Source: Zoogloea sp. LCSB751
Lineage (GTDB): Bacteria; Pseudomonadota; Gammaproteobacteria; Burkholderiales; Rhodocyclaceae
Direction of reading: 5' to 3'
NCBI RefSeq assembly: GCF_002028455.1
Contig: NZ_MWUM01000022.1
Location: 27,599 to 91,598 of the forward strand
Length of the DNA: 64,000 bases
In this document: positions 1 through 7,942 of the stretch, piece after piece
How positions within the stretch are numbered: position 1 is the stretch's first letter
How the letters are laid out: every line of letters begins with the position of its first letter
Notes under the pieces: model-generated
What the model was told of the DNA's origin: nothing
The model's input: only the letters and a program-made list of their open reading frames with translations
Databases searched by the model: none
Made by a program: the position numbers and the translations under genes

Positions 1-1
1 C

Positions 2-1105
2 ATCGAATTGATGCACGGGCGCCTGGACGTGGAGAGCGAAGTCGGAGCTGGCAGCCGCTTCATCGTCGAGCTTCCCCTCGAACGGGGCGGCCCGATTGCC
101 AGTACACCGGCCACCACCCTGCCCACCTTGCCGCCCCTGCGCATCCTCGTTGCCGACGACGTTCCACAGAACCTCGAGCTGCTGACCCTGGCCCTCGGCC
201 GGGCGGGCCACCAGCTGGTCACGGCCAGTGACGGCGAGGAAGCCCTGACCCTCTTCGCGACCGGCCGTTTCGATGTGGTACTCATGGATGTCCAGATGCC
301 GCACATCGACGGCCTCGAAGCCGCGCGCGGCATTCGCGCCCACGAACGGCAGCATGGCCTCAGCCCTACCCCCATCATCGCCCTCACCGCCAGCGTACTC
401 AACCAGGACCGGATCGCCGCGCGGGAAGCCGGAATGGATGGTTTCGCCTCCAAACCCCTGGACATACCGCGACTGCTGGCAGAAATTGCCCGCGCCACCG
501 GACACGCCGTCGCCGGGCACAATCCGGCCCACACGCAGCTACCCTGCGATGCCATCGACTGGCAACGCGGGATCGCCCTGTGGGGCAGTGCCGATGCGCT
601 GGAGCAGGCCCTGCGCCGTTTCGTCGACGCCCACGCCAGCTCGCCTGATGCACTGTCCCGGCTGGCCATGGACGCCGATCACACCTCGCTCGAACGCGCC
701 GCCCATCGCCTGCGGGGAGCGGCCGCCAATCTGTGCCTGCCCATCGTCAGCAGCATCGCGGAACGCATCGAAGGCGAAGCTGGCGCGGCGCATTGCGAAC
801 ACCTCGCCCCCCTTTTCCACACCCTGCGGGATGCCATGGACGCTGTGATTGCCGCCCTCGCGCTCAGGAACCCCGGTGGCACTGAAGCACCGCCGCCAGC
901 CGCCGGCCAGGCCGACGTCACCGCGCTGGCCAGCCACCTGCACGACCTGCTCGAACATGGCGAGCTCGACGAGGACATGCTGCGCGAACTCCTCTCCACA
1001 CTGCACGCCGATGGACGTCGCCCTGCCGCCGAGGCGATCGAGCGCGCCATCGATGATTTCGAATTCCAGACTGCCCAGCGGGAATTGCTGGCCCTGTATG
1101 ACTGA
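2..1105 (+). CDS. Hybrid sensor histidine kinase, C-terminal part (ATPase tail, REC, HPt); 5' end outside window
   Basis: The frame is open from the first bases, so this is the 3' part of a longer gene. The opening residues (IELMHGRLDVESEVGAGSRF) are the typical end of a HATPase_c domain. A receiver domain follows at about residues 45-165, with the acidic pair in ILVADD, the phospho-acceptor in VVLMDVQM and the conserved Lys in FASKPLD. A histidine phosphotransfer domain at about 195-275 carries the motif AHRLRGAAANL. This is the plan of a BarA/ArcB-type phosphorelay kinase. It overlaps the following HD-GYP response regulator by 8 bp, so the two are probably translationally coupled, and the HPt may feed that regulator (inference). 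The input domain is unknown because it lies outside the window. Confidence 0.9.
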   Translation: MELMHGRLDVESEVGAGSRFIVELPLERGGPIASTPATTLPTLPPLRILVADDVPQNLELLTLALGRAGHQLVTASDGEEALTLFATGRFDVVLMDVQMPHIDGLEAARGIRAHERQHGLSPTPIIALTASVLNQDRIAAREAGMDGFASKPLDIPRLLAEIARATGHAVAGHNPAHTQLPCDAIDWQRGIALWGSADALEQALRRFVDAHASSPDALSRLAMDADHTSLERAAHRLRGAAANLCLPIVSSIAERIEGEAGAAHCEHLAPLFHTLRDAMDAVIAALALRNPGGTEAPPPAAGQADVTALASHLHDLLEHGELDEDMLRELLSTLHADGRRPAAEAIERAIDDFEFQTAQRELLALYD

Positions 1106-2117
1106 ACTGCACGCCCCCCCATGGTCCGGCAACGACCACCGCCCCAAGCTGCTGCTGGTGGATGACGAACCCACCAACCTGCAGGTGTTGCGCCACATCC
1201 TGCAGCAGGATTACCGCCTGCTCTTTGCCAAGGACGGCCCTCGCGCGCTTGAGCTGGCCAAGACCGAACAGCCCGCGCTGATCCTCCTCGACGTGATGAT
1301 GCCCGGCCTGACCGGACTCGATACCTGCCGCCAGCTCAAGCAGAGCCCTTGTACCGCAGCGATCCCGGTCATTTTCGTCACTGCCCTCAATGACACGACG
1401 AACGAGACGGAAGGCTTCGAAGCCGGCGCGGTGGACTACATCACCAAACCCTTGAGCGCGCCGGTGGTACGTGCCCGCGTGCGCACCCACCTGTCGCTGG
1501 TGCGGGTCGAGGAACTCGCCACCACCCGCCTGCAGGTCATTCAGCGCCTTGGACGAGCGGCCGAGTTCCGCGACAACGAAACCGGGCTGCACGTCATCCG
1601 CATGAGCCATTACGCCCGCATCCTGGCGCTCGCGGCGGGTCTCGGTGAGCAGGCCGCCGACGACATCTTCCTCGCCGCACCGATGCACGATGTAGGCAAG
1701 ATCGGCATTCCGGACGCCGTCCTGCTCAAGCGGGGCCCTCTGGATGCTGGAGAGTGGAACATCATGCGCCGCCATTGTGAGATCGGCGCCGAGATCATCG
1801 GCGAACATCCCTCCGGGCTGCTGCGCATGGCCCACAGCATCGCCCTGAGCCACCACGAAAAATGGGACGGCAGCGGCTACCCGAACGGCCTCGCTGGAGA
1901 AGCCATTCCGCTCGAAGGCCGCATCGTCGCCATCGCCGATGTCTTTGATGCACTGACCAGCGCACGCCCCTACAAACAAGCCTGGGACGTCGAGGACGCG
2001 ATCGGCAGCCTGCGCCAGAACGCGGGCACGCATTTCGACCCGGTTCTGGTGCAGTGCTTCATCGACAACCTGCCGGACATCCTGGCCGTCAAGGCACGCT
2101 GGCCGGACGAGCCCTGA
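1098..2117 (+). CDS. Response regulator with HD-GYP c-di-GMP phosphodiesterase output
   Basis: A protein of 339 residues. The N-terminal receiver domain (about 20-140) has LLLVDDEPTN, the acceptor Asp in LILLDVMMPG and the Lys in DYITKPL. An HD-GYP domain (about 170-335) has HDVGKIGIPD and HHEKWDGSGYPNGL, so the metal-binding and GYP signatures are intact. The family (RpfG-like) hydrolyses c-di-GMP. The ATG at 1098 overlaps the end of the hybrid kinase gene. An in-frame extension further upstream lies wholly inside the kinase gene and does not look like part of this protein. Cytoplasmic; probably phosphorylated by the upstream kinase (inference from overlap). It ends one base before the convergent flavoprotein gene. 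Confidence 0.93.
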   Translation: MTELHAPPWSGNDHRPKLLLVDDEPTNLQVLRHILQQDYRLLFAKDGPRALELAKTEQPALILLDVMMPGLTGLDTCRQLKQSPCTAAIPVIFVTALNDTTNETEGFEAGAVDYITKPLSAPVVRARVRTHLSLVRVEELATTRLQVIQRLGRAAEFRDNETGLHVIRMSHYARILALAAGLGEQAADDIFLAAPMHDVGKIGIPDAVLLKRGPLDAGEWNIMRRHCEIGAEIIGEHPSGLLRMAHSIALSHHEKWDGSGYPNGLAGEAIPLEGRIVAIADVFDALTSARPYKQAWDVEDAIGSLRQNAGTHFDPVLVQCFIDNLPDILAVKARWPDEP

Positions 2118-2118
2118 T

Positions 2119-3159
2119 TCAGTTCAGGCCGTCGACCAAGCCCCGCGTCACGTCCGCCGCGCTCACTTCACGGCAGCCGAGCACGTTCTGGCCGCACCAC
2201 AGCGGCGAGAAGTCGCCGCTACCGCGGCTCTCGGCGGCGGCGCGCAGCGGGGCGATAGCGGAGGTGGCCAGCGGGAATTCCGGCGCCGCGGGACTCAGCG
2301 GCCCCAGTTCGCGCATCACCCGATTGACGATGCCGCGCGCCGGGCGGCCGGTAAACAGGTTGGTCAGCGCCGTGTGGCCGGCGGCCGAACTCTTGAGGGC
2401 AGCGCGATGCACGGCGCTGGTGGCGGCCTCCGGACACAGCAGGTAGGCGGTGCCGGCCTGCACGCCAGCCGCACCGAGGGCCAGCGCCGCCTTCACGCCG
2501 CGGGCGTCGACGATGCCGCCGGCGGCGATCACCGGCACTTTCACCGCATGCACGATGCGTGGCAGCAGCGCAAAGGTGCCGGACTGGGCAGTCAAATCGT
2601 GGTTCAGGAAGTGCCCCCGGTGACCACCTGCCTCCAGGCCCTGGGCAATGATCGCGTCGGCGCCGTGGGCTTCGAGCCACAGGGCTTCTTCCACCGTGGT
2701 GGCGGACGACACCACCTTGGCCCCCCATTTCCTGACCCGCGCCAGCAGCTCGGCGGACGGCAGGCCGAAGTGGAAGCTGACCACCGGCGGGCGGAAGGCC
2801 GCGATGATATCCGCGGTCTCGGCGCTGAACGGGTTGCGGCCGGGGCCGGCCGGAATCCCTGCCGGGTCGATGCCGAACTCCGTGTAGTACGGCGCCAGCG
2901 CGGTGCGCCACGCGGCTTCCCGCTCGGCGCTGGGCGGCGGCGGGCGGTGGCAGAAGAAATTGACGTTATAGGGCTTGTCGGTAGCCACGTGGATCGCCGA
3001 CAGCTCCTTCTCCAGCGCCTCGGGGCTCAGCATCGCGCAGGGCAGCGAGCCGAGGCCACCGGCCTCGGACACCGCAATCGCCAACGCACTGCCCTGCACG
3101 CCGGCCATCGGGGCCTGGATGACCGGCAGGGCGATGCCAAAAAGGTCGGTGATGCGCAT
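2119..3159 (-). CDS. NAD(P)H-dependent flavin oxidoreductase, nitronate monooxygenase / 2-nitropropane dioxygenase family
   Basis: A 346-residue TIM-barrel flavoprotein. It begins with IALPVIQAPMAGVQG, as family members do, and has the FMN phosphate-binding stretch VPVIAAGGIVDARGVKAAL followed by GAAGVQAGTAYLLCPEA. Family members oxidise alkyl nitronates or reduce enoyl/quinone substrates with FMN; the true substrate here is not evident. The start is set by a strong ribosome site (AAGGAG about 9 bases before ATG). It lies 12 bp downstream of the membrane HD-GYP gene on the same strand and is probably cotranscribed with it. That pairing has no obvious functional logic. Confidence 0.88.
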   Translation of the reverse strand: MRITDLFGIALPVIQAPMAGVQGSALAIAVSEAGGLGSLPCAMLSPEALEKELSAIHVATDKPYNVNFFCHRPPPPSAEREAAWRTALAPYYTEFGIDPAGIPAGPGRNPFSAETADIIAAFRPPVVSFHFGLPSAELLARVRKWGAKVVSSATTVEEALWLEAHGADAIIAQGLEAGGHRGHFLNHDLTAQSGTFALLPRIVHAVKVPVIAAGGIVDARGVKAALALGAAGVQAGTAYLLCPEAATSAVHRAALKSSAAGHTALTNLFTGRPARGIVNRVMRELGPLSPAAPEFPLATSAIAPLRAAAESRGSGDFSPLWCGQNVLGCREVSAADVTRGLVDGLN

Positions 3160-3171
3160 CAGAAAATCTCC

Positions 3172-4431
3172 TTAGATACCGAAATGCAGGCGGACGCGTT
3201 CGTCCAGCAACTGCCTGGCCTGGTCTTCATCGCAGTCGGCCAGGCGCTCGAAGACTTCCCACGCGATAGGCCTGAAAACATCCATCACGGCGGGGTCGAA
3301 ATGGCTGCCGCTGTCCCGGTCGAGGATCGCCATGGCAGCCTCGAAGCCGAGTGGCGCCTTATAGGGGCGCTTGGAACACAGGGCGTCGAACACGTCGGCA
3401 ACGGCGAAGATCCGCGCCGCCAGCGGGATCGCCTCGCCGGCCAGACCGCGCGGATAACCGGCCCCATTCCATTTCTCATGGTGGCCAGACACCACCGCAG
3501 CGGCGCCTTCCAGCCAGCCGATGCCGGTAACGATCTCCTCGCCCTGCCGCACATGGCTGCGCATGGTGTCGAATTCGTCGTCGTCGAGCTTACCGGGCTT
3601 GAGCAGGATCGCGTCCGGAATGCCAATCTTGCCGACGTCGTGCAGGAAGCTGCCGGCGATCAACGCCTGCATGGCGTGCCCCTGCAGCCCCAGCCGCTCG
3701 GCGATGCGGGTGGCGATCCAGGCGACCCGGTAGTTGTGTGCGCCGGTGTCCGAATCCCGCTTGGCAATGGCGCGGCCGAGAGCGTCCATCATCGAGATGT
3801 GCGAATCAAGCACTTCACGGGCCTTGCGCTGGTTGTCGGCAGACAGGCGGACCACCACCGGGTAGATCACCGCGCCGCACAGCAGGGACGCCAACCCGGC
3901 CAGCAGCGCCGCGCTCAGTGCGTTGGCCCGCATCTGCTCGCGCTGCCAGGCGGACACGACCCGCACACCCTCGAAATAGCCGCTGATCCGGGCCGCACCG
4001 CCGCCTTCCTCCTGCAAGGGCACGAAAACCCGCAGTACCCACAAGGCATCGCCGAAGTTCAGGCTTTCGTAGGAGGCCGCCTGGTAGGCCGGCCGGCCAT
4101 GTCCAGGCAGGCGCTCTTCCACGGCGGCGCCGGCGTCGGTCATCGCCTCGGCCAGCTTGTCGCCATGTTCGTCGTAGATCTCGGCGATATCGAACAGCCC
4201 ACCGGCGATGGTGCGGGCCGCCTTCGCGGCCTTCTCCCCGGCCTTGGGACCGTTGAGGGCGACGGCATCGAAATGACGCAGCAGGCGGCGCGACTCCTCC
4301 ATGGCCAGGGAAACAGTGGCCTCCTCCGCGTTCTCACGGGCCACAAACCAGGCGATCGGGCTGGCGACCGCCGCCAGCAACAGACTGACGGCAGCAATTC
4401 GGATGGCGGTGCGCCTGTTGAAAGTGTTCAT
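3172..4431 (-). CDS. Membrane-anchored HD-GYP domain phosphodiesterase
   Basis: About 419 residues. An N-terminal membrane segment (AAVSLLLAAVASPIAWFVA) precedes a periplasmic region of about 140 residues. A second membrane segment (about 180-205, ALLAGLASLLCGAVIYPVVV) leads into a cytoplasmic HD-GYP domain with HDVGKIGIPD and HHEKWNGAGYPRGL, both intact. The layout is that of a sensor that controls c-di-GMP breakdown in response to a periplasmic signal (inference). I chose the ATG at 4431, just before the membrane segment; an upstream in-frame GTG at 4476 would add 15 residues, and neither has an ideal ribosome site. The flavoprotein gene follows 12 bp downstream. Confidence 0.88.
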   Translation of the reverse strand: MNTFNRRTAIRIAAVSLLLAAVASPIAWFVARENAEEATVSLAMEESRRLLRHFDAVALNGPKAGEKAAKAARTIAGGLFDIAEIYDEHGDKLAEAMTDAGAAVEERLPGHGRPAYQAASYESLNFGDALWVLRVFVPLQEEGGGAARISGYFEGVRVVSAWQREQMRANALSAALLAGLASLLCGAVIYPVVVRLSADNQRKAREVLDSHISMMDALGRAIAKRDSDTGAHNYRVAWIATRIAERLGLQGHAMQALIAGSFLHDVGKIGIPDAILLKPGKLDDDEFDTMRSHVRQGEEIVTGIGWLEGAAAVVSGHHEKWNGAGYPRGLAGEAIPLAARIFAVADVFDALCSKRPYKAPLGFEAAMAILDRDSGSHFDPAVMDVFRPIAWEVFERLADCDEDQARQLLDERVRLHFGI

Positions 4432-4505
4432 ACCCGCGACGATGCCAGTCTCCTGTGACGAGGCTGCCATTATCACCGCGGGGCACGGGCCACTGCCAAT
4501 CCACC

Positions 4506-5525
4506 TCAGGGGCGCAACAGGATCGCCCCGCTGCTGCGGCCGGACTCCAGAAGTCGGTGCGCAGCAGCCACGCGGGTCAGCGGCAACACTTCACCGACAC
4601 TGGCCTGCAGGCCGGACTGCAAGCGGGCCAGCGTTGCCGCGGCACCTTCCCGGTAACGCGCCAGGTCGGCCATGAAGCGGAACACGCCCGGCCGCGACAG
4701 GGCGATGGAGCGGGCCGGACCGAGTTGGGCGAGATCCAGCGGACCGCTGTCACCGGCCACCTGGCCGATGCTGGCCACCATGCCGTAGGGACGCACCACG
4801 CCCAGCGTCGCGGCCAGCGTGGCGCCGCCAATGCCGTCGATGGCGTAGTCCACACCCTGGCCGCCGGTCAGATCCTTCACCGCGCCGACGAAATCCTCGT
4901 CCCGGTACAGGATGGCGTGGTCCAGGCCATGAAGACGCGCCAGCTCGGCCTTGGCCGGCGACCCGACGGTGCCGATGACCCGCGCACCGAGCGCCTTGGC
5001 CCACTGCACCAGCACCAGACCCAGGCCACCGGCGGCCGCATGGACCAGCAGGGTATCGCCGGCCTTCACCGGGCGAACGTGGCTCAGCAGCATGTGGGAG
5101 GTGATACCGCGCAGCAGCAAGGACGCGATGGTGTCGTCGGCCACGTCGTCGGGCAGGGCCACGGCGCGCGCCGCCGGCAGATTGCGGGCGCTGGCGTAGC
5201 TGCCCGCCGGCGGGCCTGCATAGGCGATGCGCTGCCCCACCTGCAGCCCTTCCACGCCAGCGCCGATGGCCTCGATGACGCCAGCCGCCTCGACACCGAG
5301 TACCGCCGGCAACGCGGGCAGCGGGTAAAGCCCGGTACGGTGATAAACATCCACGAAATTGACGCCGATGGCGGTATGGCGCACACGGATCTCGCCGACG
5401 CCGGGTGCGGGCAAGCTGACGGTTTCCAGCTCGATCTCCTCCGCGCCGCCATAGCGATGGATCACGGCTTGGATGACCGGGGCGAAGGGGCTGCTGTCGC
5501 CCGGCAATACTGCGCTGCTGTTCAT
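4506..5525 (-). CDS. NADPH:quinone reductase / zinc-free alcohol dehydrogenase family (Qor-like)
   Basis: 339 residues. A GroES-like N-terminal domain (GVNFVDVYHRTGLYPLP, VLGVEAAGVIEAIGAGVEGL) is followed by a Rossmann domain with VHAAAGGLGLVLVQWAKALG. It has the quinone-oxidoreductase pattern without the zinc-binding cysteines of classical alcohol dehydrogenases. It is expected to reduce quinones or enones with NADPH. The ATG at 5525 has AGGAG six bases upstream, so the longer in-frame extension is not used. It is divergent from a LysR-type regulator, with a palindrome in between that is a plausible operator; regulation by that LysR protein is the usual arrangement and is inferred. Confidence 0.9.
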   Translation of the reverse strand: MNSSAVLPGDSSPFAPVIQAVIHRYGGAEEIELETVSLPAPGVGEIRVRHTAIGVNFVDVYHRTGLYPLPALPAVLGVEAAGVIEAIGAGVEGLQVGQRIAYAGPPAGSYASARNLPAARAVALPDDVADDTIASLLLRGITSHMLLSHVRPVKAGDTLLVHAAAGGLGLVLVQWAKALGARVIGTVGSPAKAELARLHGLDHAILYRDEDFVGAVKDLTGGQGVDYAIDGIGGATLAATLGVVRPYGMVASIGQVAGDSGPLDLAQLGPARSIALSRPGVFRFMADLARYREGAAATLARLQSGLQASVGEVLPLTRVAAAHRLLESGRSSGAILLRP

Positions 5526-5600
5526 GCTCTGCTCCTGAAAGTTGGAAAGGACATCCCGACGGGATTGCAGACACAGCGTACGGCGCGCAGAATCACCCAA

Positions 5601-5616
5601 CAATTCCAAATAATTG
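5601..5616. promoter_or_regulatory. Candidate LysR operator between quinone reductase and lysR-type gene
   Basis: An interrupted palindrome CAATT-6-AATTG sits in the short AT-rich spacer between the divergent start codons and contains a T-N11-A core. It lies 10 bp before the GTG of the regulator gene. This is the expected place and shape for a LysR-type autoregulatory site; no experimental support is possible here. Confidence 0.45.
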
Positions 5617-5626
5617 AACACTTTCT

Positions 5627-6544
5627 GTGCAAAAAAGCCCAATCAATCCGGCCGCTTCCGCAGCCCTGCAGTGGGACGACGTGCGCCACTTCCTGGCCCT
5701 GGCCCGCAACGGCAGCCTGTCCGGCGCGGCACGCCGCCTCGCCGTCGAGCACAGCACGGTGGCGCGCCGCGTGGAAGCGCTGGAGCACGCCCTCGGCGTG
5801 CGCCTGTTCGACCGCCTGCCGCGAGGCTGGACACTGACGCCGGAAGGGGAAACCCTGGCCGAACAGGCCGGACGGATGGAAGACGAGGCGCTGGCCTTCT
5901 CGCGCCTGGCCCTGGGCGTAGGCACGCTGCAGGGCACGGTGCGCATTTCAGCACCGCCGGTGATCGCCAGCTATTTCCTGGGACCGCGCCTGCTGCCGCA
6001 CCGGGAGGCCTGGCCCGGCATCACCCTGGACATCGTCGGGGAGAGCCGCGAGGCCAATCTGGCCCGTGGCGAGGCCGACCTGGCCGTGCGCCTGTCCCGC
6101 CCCAGCGCGGCCGGCCTGGTGGCGCGCCCCCTCGGCCAACTCGGTTACGGGCTCTACGCCGCTCCCGGCTACGCGGAGCGGCCGGCGGACGCCTGGCAGT
6201 TCCTGGGCTACGACGACAGCCTGCGCCAGGTGCCACAGCAGCAGTGGCTGGACGGGATTGCCGCCGGGCGCCGCTTCATCCTGCGCAGCAACGACCTCGC
6301 CACGCTGCTGCACGGGGCCCGCGGCGGCCACGGCATCGCCGCGCTGCCCCATTTCCTGGGTGCCGGCGATCCGGCGCTGGCGCCGGTGGCCGCCGCCCCC
6401 TGCCCGACACTGCGCCCGATCTGGCTGGTCATGCATCCGGACGTGCGCCGCTCGCCGCGGGTGCGCACGGTTGCCGACGCGCTGCTGTCAGTCTTCAGCG
6501 AAGCGGCCGGCCTGCTCAGCGGCGAAACCGTCAGTGGAACCTGA
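5627..6544 (+). CDS. LysR-family transcriptional regulator
   Basis: 305 residues. The N-terminal winged helix-turn-helix (about 14-72) reads DDVRHFLALARNGSLSGAAR then EHSTVARRVEALEHALGVRL. A periplasmic-binding-like effector domain follows from about 95. The start is a GTG with no strong ribosome site, so the first dozen residues are uncertain. It is divergent from the quinone reductase, its most likely target. Its 3' end overlaps that of the HD phosphohydrolase gene on the other strand by 57 bp, which is tail-to-tail and common in compact genomes. Confidence 0.92.
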   Translation: MQKSPINPAASAALQWDDVRHFLALARNGSLSGAARRLAVEHSTVARRVEALEHALGVRLFDRLPRGWTLTPEGETLAEQAGRMEDEALAFSRLALGVGTLQGTVRISAPPVIASYFLGPRLLPHREAWPGITLDIVGESREANLARGEADLAVRLSRPSAAGLVARPLGQLGYGLYAAPGYAERPADAWQFLGYDDSLRQVPQQQWLDGIAAGRRFILRSNDLATLLHGARGGHGIAALPHFLGAGDPALAPVAAAPCPTLRPIWLVMHPDVRRSPRVRTVADALLSVFSEAAGLLSGETVSGT

Positions 6545-7192
6545 CCCCCACTCGGCGACGAACACTCCCCGGAACTCACGCAGCCAGGCCACCCGCTGCT
6601 CCCCCAGGCGCCGGGCGGCGGCGGTGTTCATCAGCGCAGGCAAGGTAGCCAGCTTCACTTCGATGTGGTCGAGAGAGTAGGCCCGATCGTCCGCCGGCCG
6701 ACGCAGCGCGAGGGGATCGTCGGCGTGGGCCAGCGCCGACCCCATGCGGCCAGCGGTATAGAACATCCGCGCCAGCCCCACCGCACCAAGGGCGTCCATG
6801 CGGTCGGCGTCCTGCACGATCCGCGCCTCCAGGCTGCGCGGCGGAATGCCCGCCGAGAAGCTGTGGGCCTCGATGGCATGCGCCACCGCGTCGAGCCGCT
6901 CGACAGGAAATCCCGCCTCCGCCAGCACGCCCCGGGCCTGCTGCGCCGCCAGCCGGGAAGCCTGACCGCGGCGGGGATCGTCCTTGGGCAGATTGACGAG
7001 ATCGTGCAGATAGCAGGCCGCCAGCACCACCAGCCCGTCGGCCTCTGGGTATTCGGTCAGCAACTGCTGCGCGACGCGCCACACCCGGTGCAGGTGCTGG
7101 ACATCATGGGCGCCGTCACCATCGGCGGCGGCCGCGGCAACGGCGATCAGACGCGGGCGCCAGTGGGCAAGAAGGCTGAAGAAATCGGACAT
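6488..7192 (-). CDS. HD-domain phosphohydrolase (YedJ-like)
   Basis: 234 residues with HD metal-site residues in order: HDVQHLHRVWRVAQQL, then CYLHDLVNLPKDDP, then a distal Asp in IVQDADRMDALGAVGLARM. The family comprises metal-dependent phosphohydrolases of mostly unassigned substrate. The ATG at 7192 has GAGGT seven bases upstream, which decides the start against a longer in-frame reading. It is divergent from a TetR-family gene, and the palindromic operator between them lies about 75-110 bp upstream of this start, so this gene may share the TetR control (inference). Confidence 0.88.
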   Translation of the reverse strand: MSDFFSLLAHWRPRLIAVAAAAADGDGAHDVQHLHRVWRVAQQLLTEYPEADGLVVLAACYLHDLVNLPKDDPRRGQASRLAAQQARGVLAEAGFPVERLDAVAHAIEAHSFSAGIPPRSLEARIVQDADRMDALGAVGLARMFYTAGRMGSALAHADDPLALRRPADDRAYSLDHIEVKLATLPALMNTAAARRLGEQRVAWLREFRGVFVAEWGSGSTDGFAAEQAGRFAED

Positions 7193-7266
7193 GGGGCATA
7201 CCTCGCGGTCGAAGGGCGGACAGAACTGCGAATGATCCACGAGTTCTCGCCGGCTTGCCGACAATA

Positions 7267-7300
7267 AGTGAACGACGTATATTTATTTACGACGTTCACT
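7267..7300. promoter_or_regulatory. 34-bp palindromic TetR-type operator
   Basis: Arms AGTGAACGACGTA (7267-7279) and TACGACGTTCACT (7288-7300) are inverted copies matching at 12 of 13 positions around an 8-bp AT-rich spacer. The site ends 14 bp before the ATG of the TetR-family gene and lies in the divergent spacer with the HD phosphohydrolase gene. Size, symmetry and position are those of an autorepressor operator. Binding by the adjacent TetR protein is inference from position. Confidence 0.78.
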
Positions 7301-7314
7301 ATCAAGCTATTACC

Positions 7315-7938
7315 ATGTCCTTGTCCCTACCCGCCGACGACGCCGGCCAGCCCGGCCGCCGCGAACGCAAACGCCAGCAGACCGCCGACCACCTGGCCGA
7401 CACCGCCTGGACCCTGTTCCAGAGCCACGGCTTCGACGCGGTGACGATGGAAGCCATCGCCGCCGCCGCCGACGTGGCCAAGGGCACCCTCTACAAACAC
7501 TTCCCGGTCAAGGAGGCCCTGCTGCGCCACCGCTTCCACCGGGAACTGGCGGAAGCGCTGCCAGCACTGCTGGGCGAACTGTCGGCCCTGCCGACGGTGA
7601 CCGAGCGCCTGCAGGGTTTCTTCCGGCACAGCGCCGAATGGTCCCTCGCCCATCGGGACTACCTGAAGGAATACGTACGCTACCGCCTCAGCGAAGTGGG
7701 CACACCGGCCGAGCAGGAGCCGGGAAGGCACAGCGGGCTCGACGGCCTGTTCGCCAGCTTCATCGCCGCCGGCCAGGCCAGTGGCGAATATCGCCGCGGC
7801 ACTCACCCGGCGGTACTCGCCCGCTACCTGCAGTTCCTGTACCTGGCGGCCCTGCTGCGCTGGCTGCACGAACCGACGCTGGATCTGCAGGCCGAGTTCG
7901 GGACCGTACTCGACGTCTTCCTCCACGGCATCGTCTGA
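7315..7938 (+). CDS. TetR/AcrR-family transcriptional repressor
   Basis: 207 residues. The N-terminal TetR helix-turn-helix reads QQTADHLADTAWTLFQSHGF then AAAADVAKGTLYKHFPVKEA, with the typical TLYKHF recognition helix. The C-terminal half is a variable ligand-binding helical domain. The ATG at 7315 is chosen because the DNA-binding domain begins just after it and because the upstream extension would run through the palindromic operator. The rifampin-phosphotransferase-like gene begins 4 bp after its stop, so the two form an operon likely repressed by this protein. Confidence 0.93.
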   Translation: MSLSLPADDAGQPGRRERKRQQTADHLADTAWTLFQSHGFDAVTMEAIAAAADVAKGTLYKHFPVKEALLRHRFHRELAEALPALLGELSALPTVTERLQGFFRHSAEWSLAHRDYLKEYVRYRLSEVGTPAEQEPGRHSGLDGLFASFIAAGQASGEYRRGTHPAVLARYLQFLYLAALLRWLHEPTLDLQAEFGTVLDVFLHGIV

Positions 7939-7942
7939 CACC

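Noticed and set aside
2374..4458. Very long open frame on the plus strand opposite the flavoprotein and HD-GYP genes
   Set aside because: Antisense shadow produced by GC3 bias: no family pattern, low-complexity composition, and it covers two well-supported genes. The same applies to long antisense frames at 25108-27156 (minus), 30421-32211 (minus) and 53292-54947 (plus).
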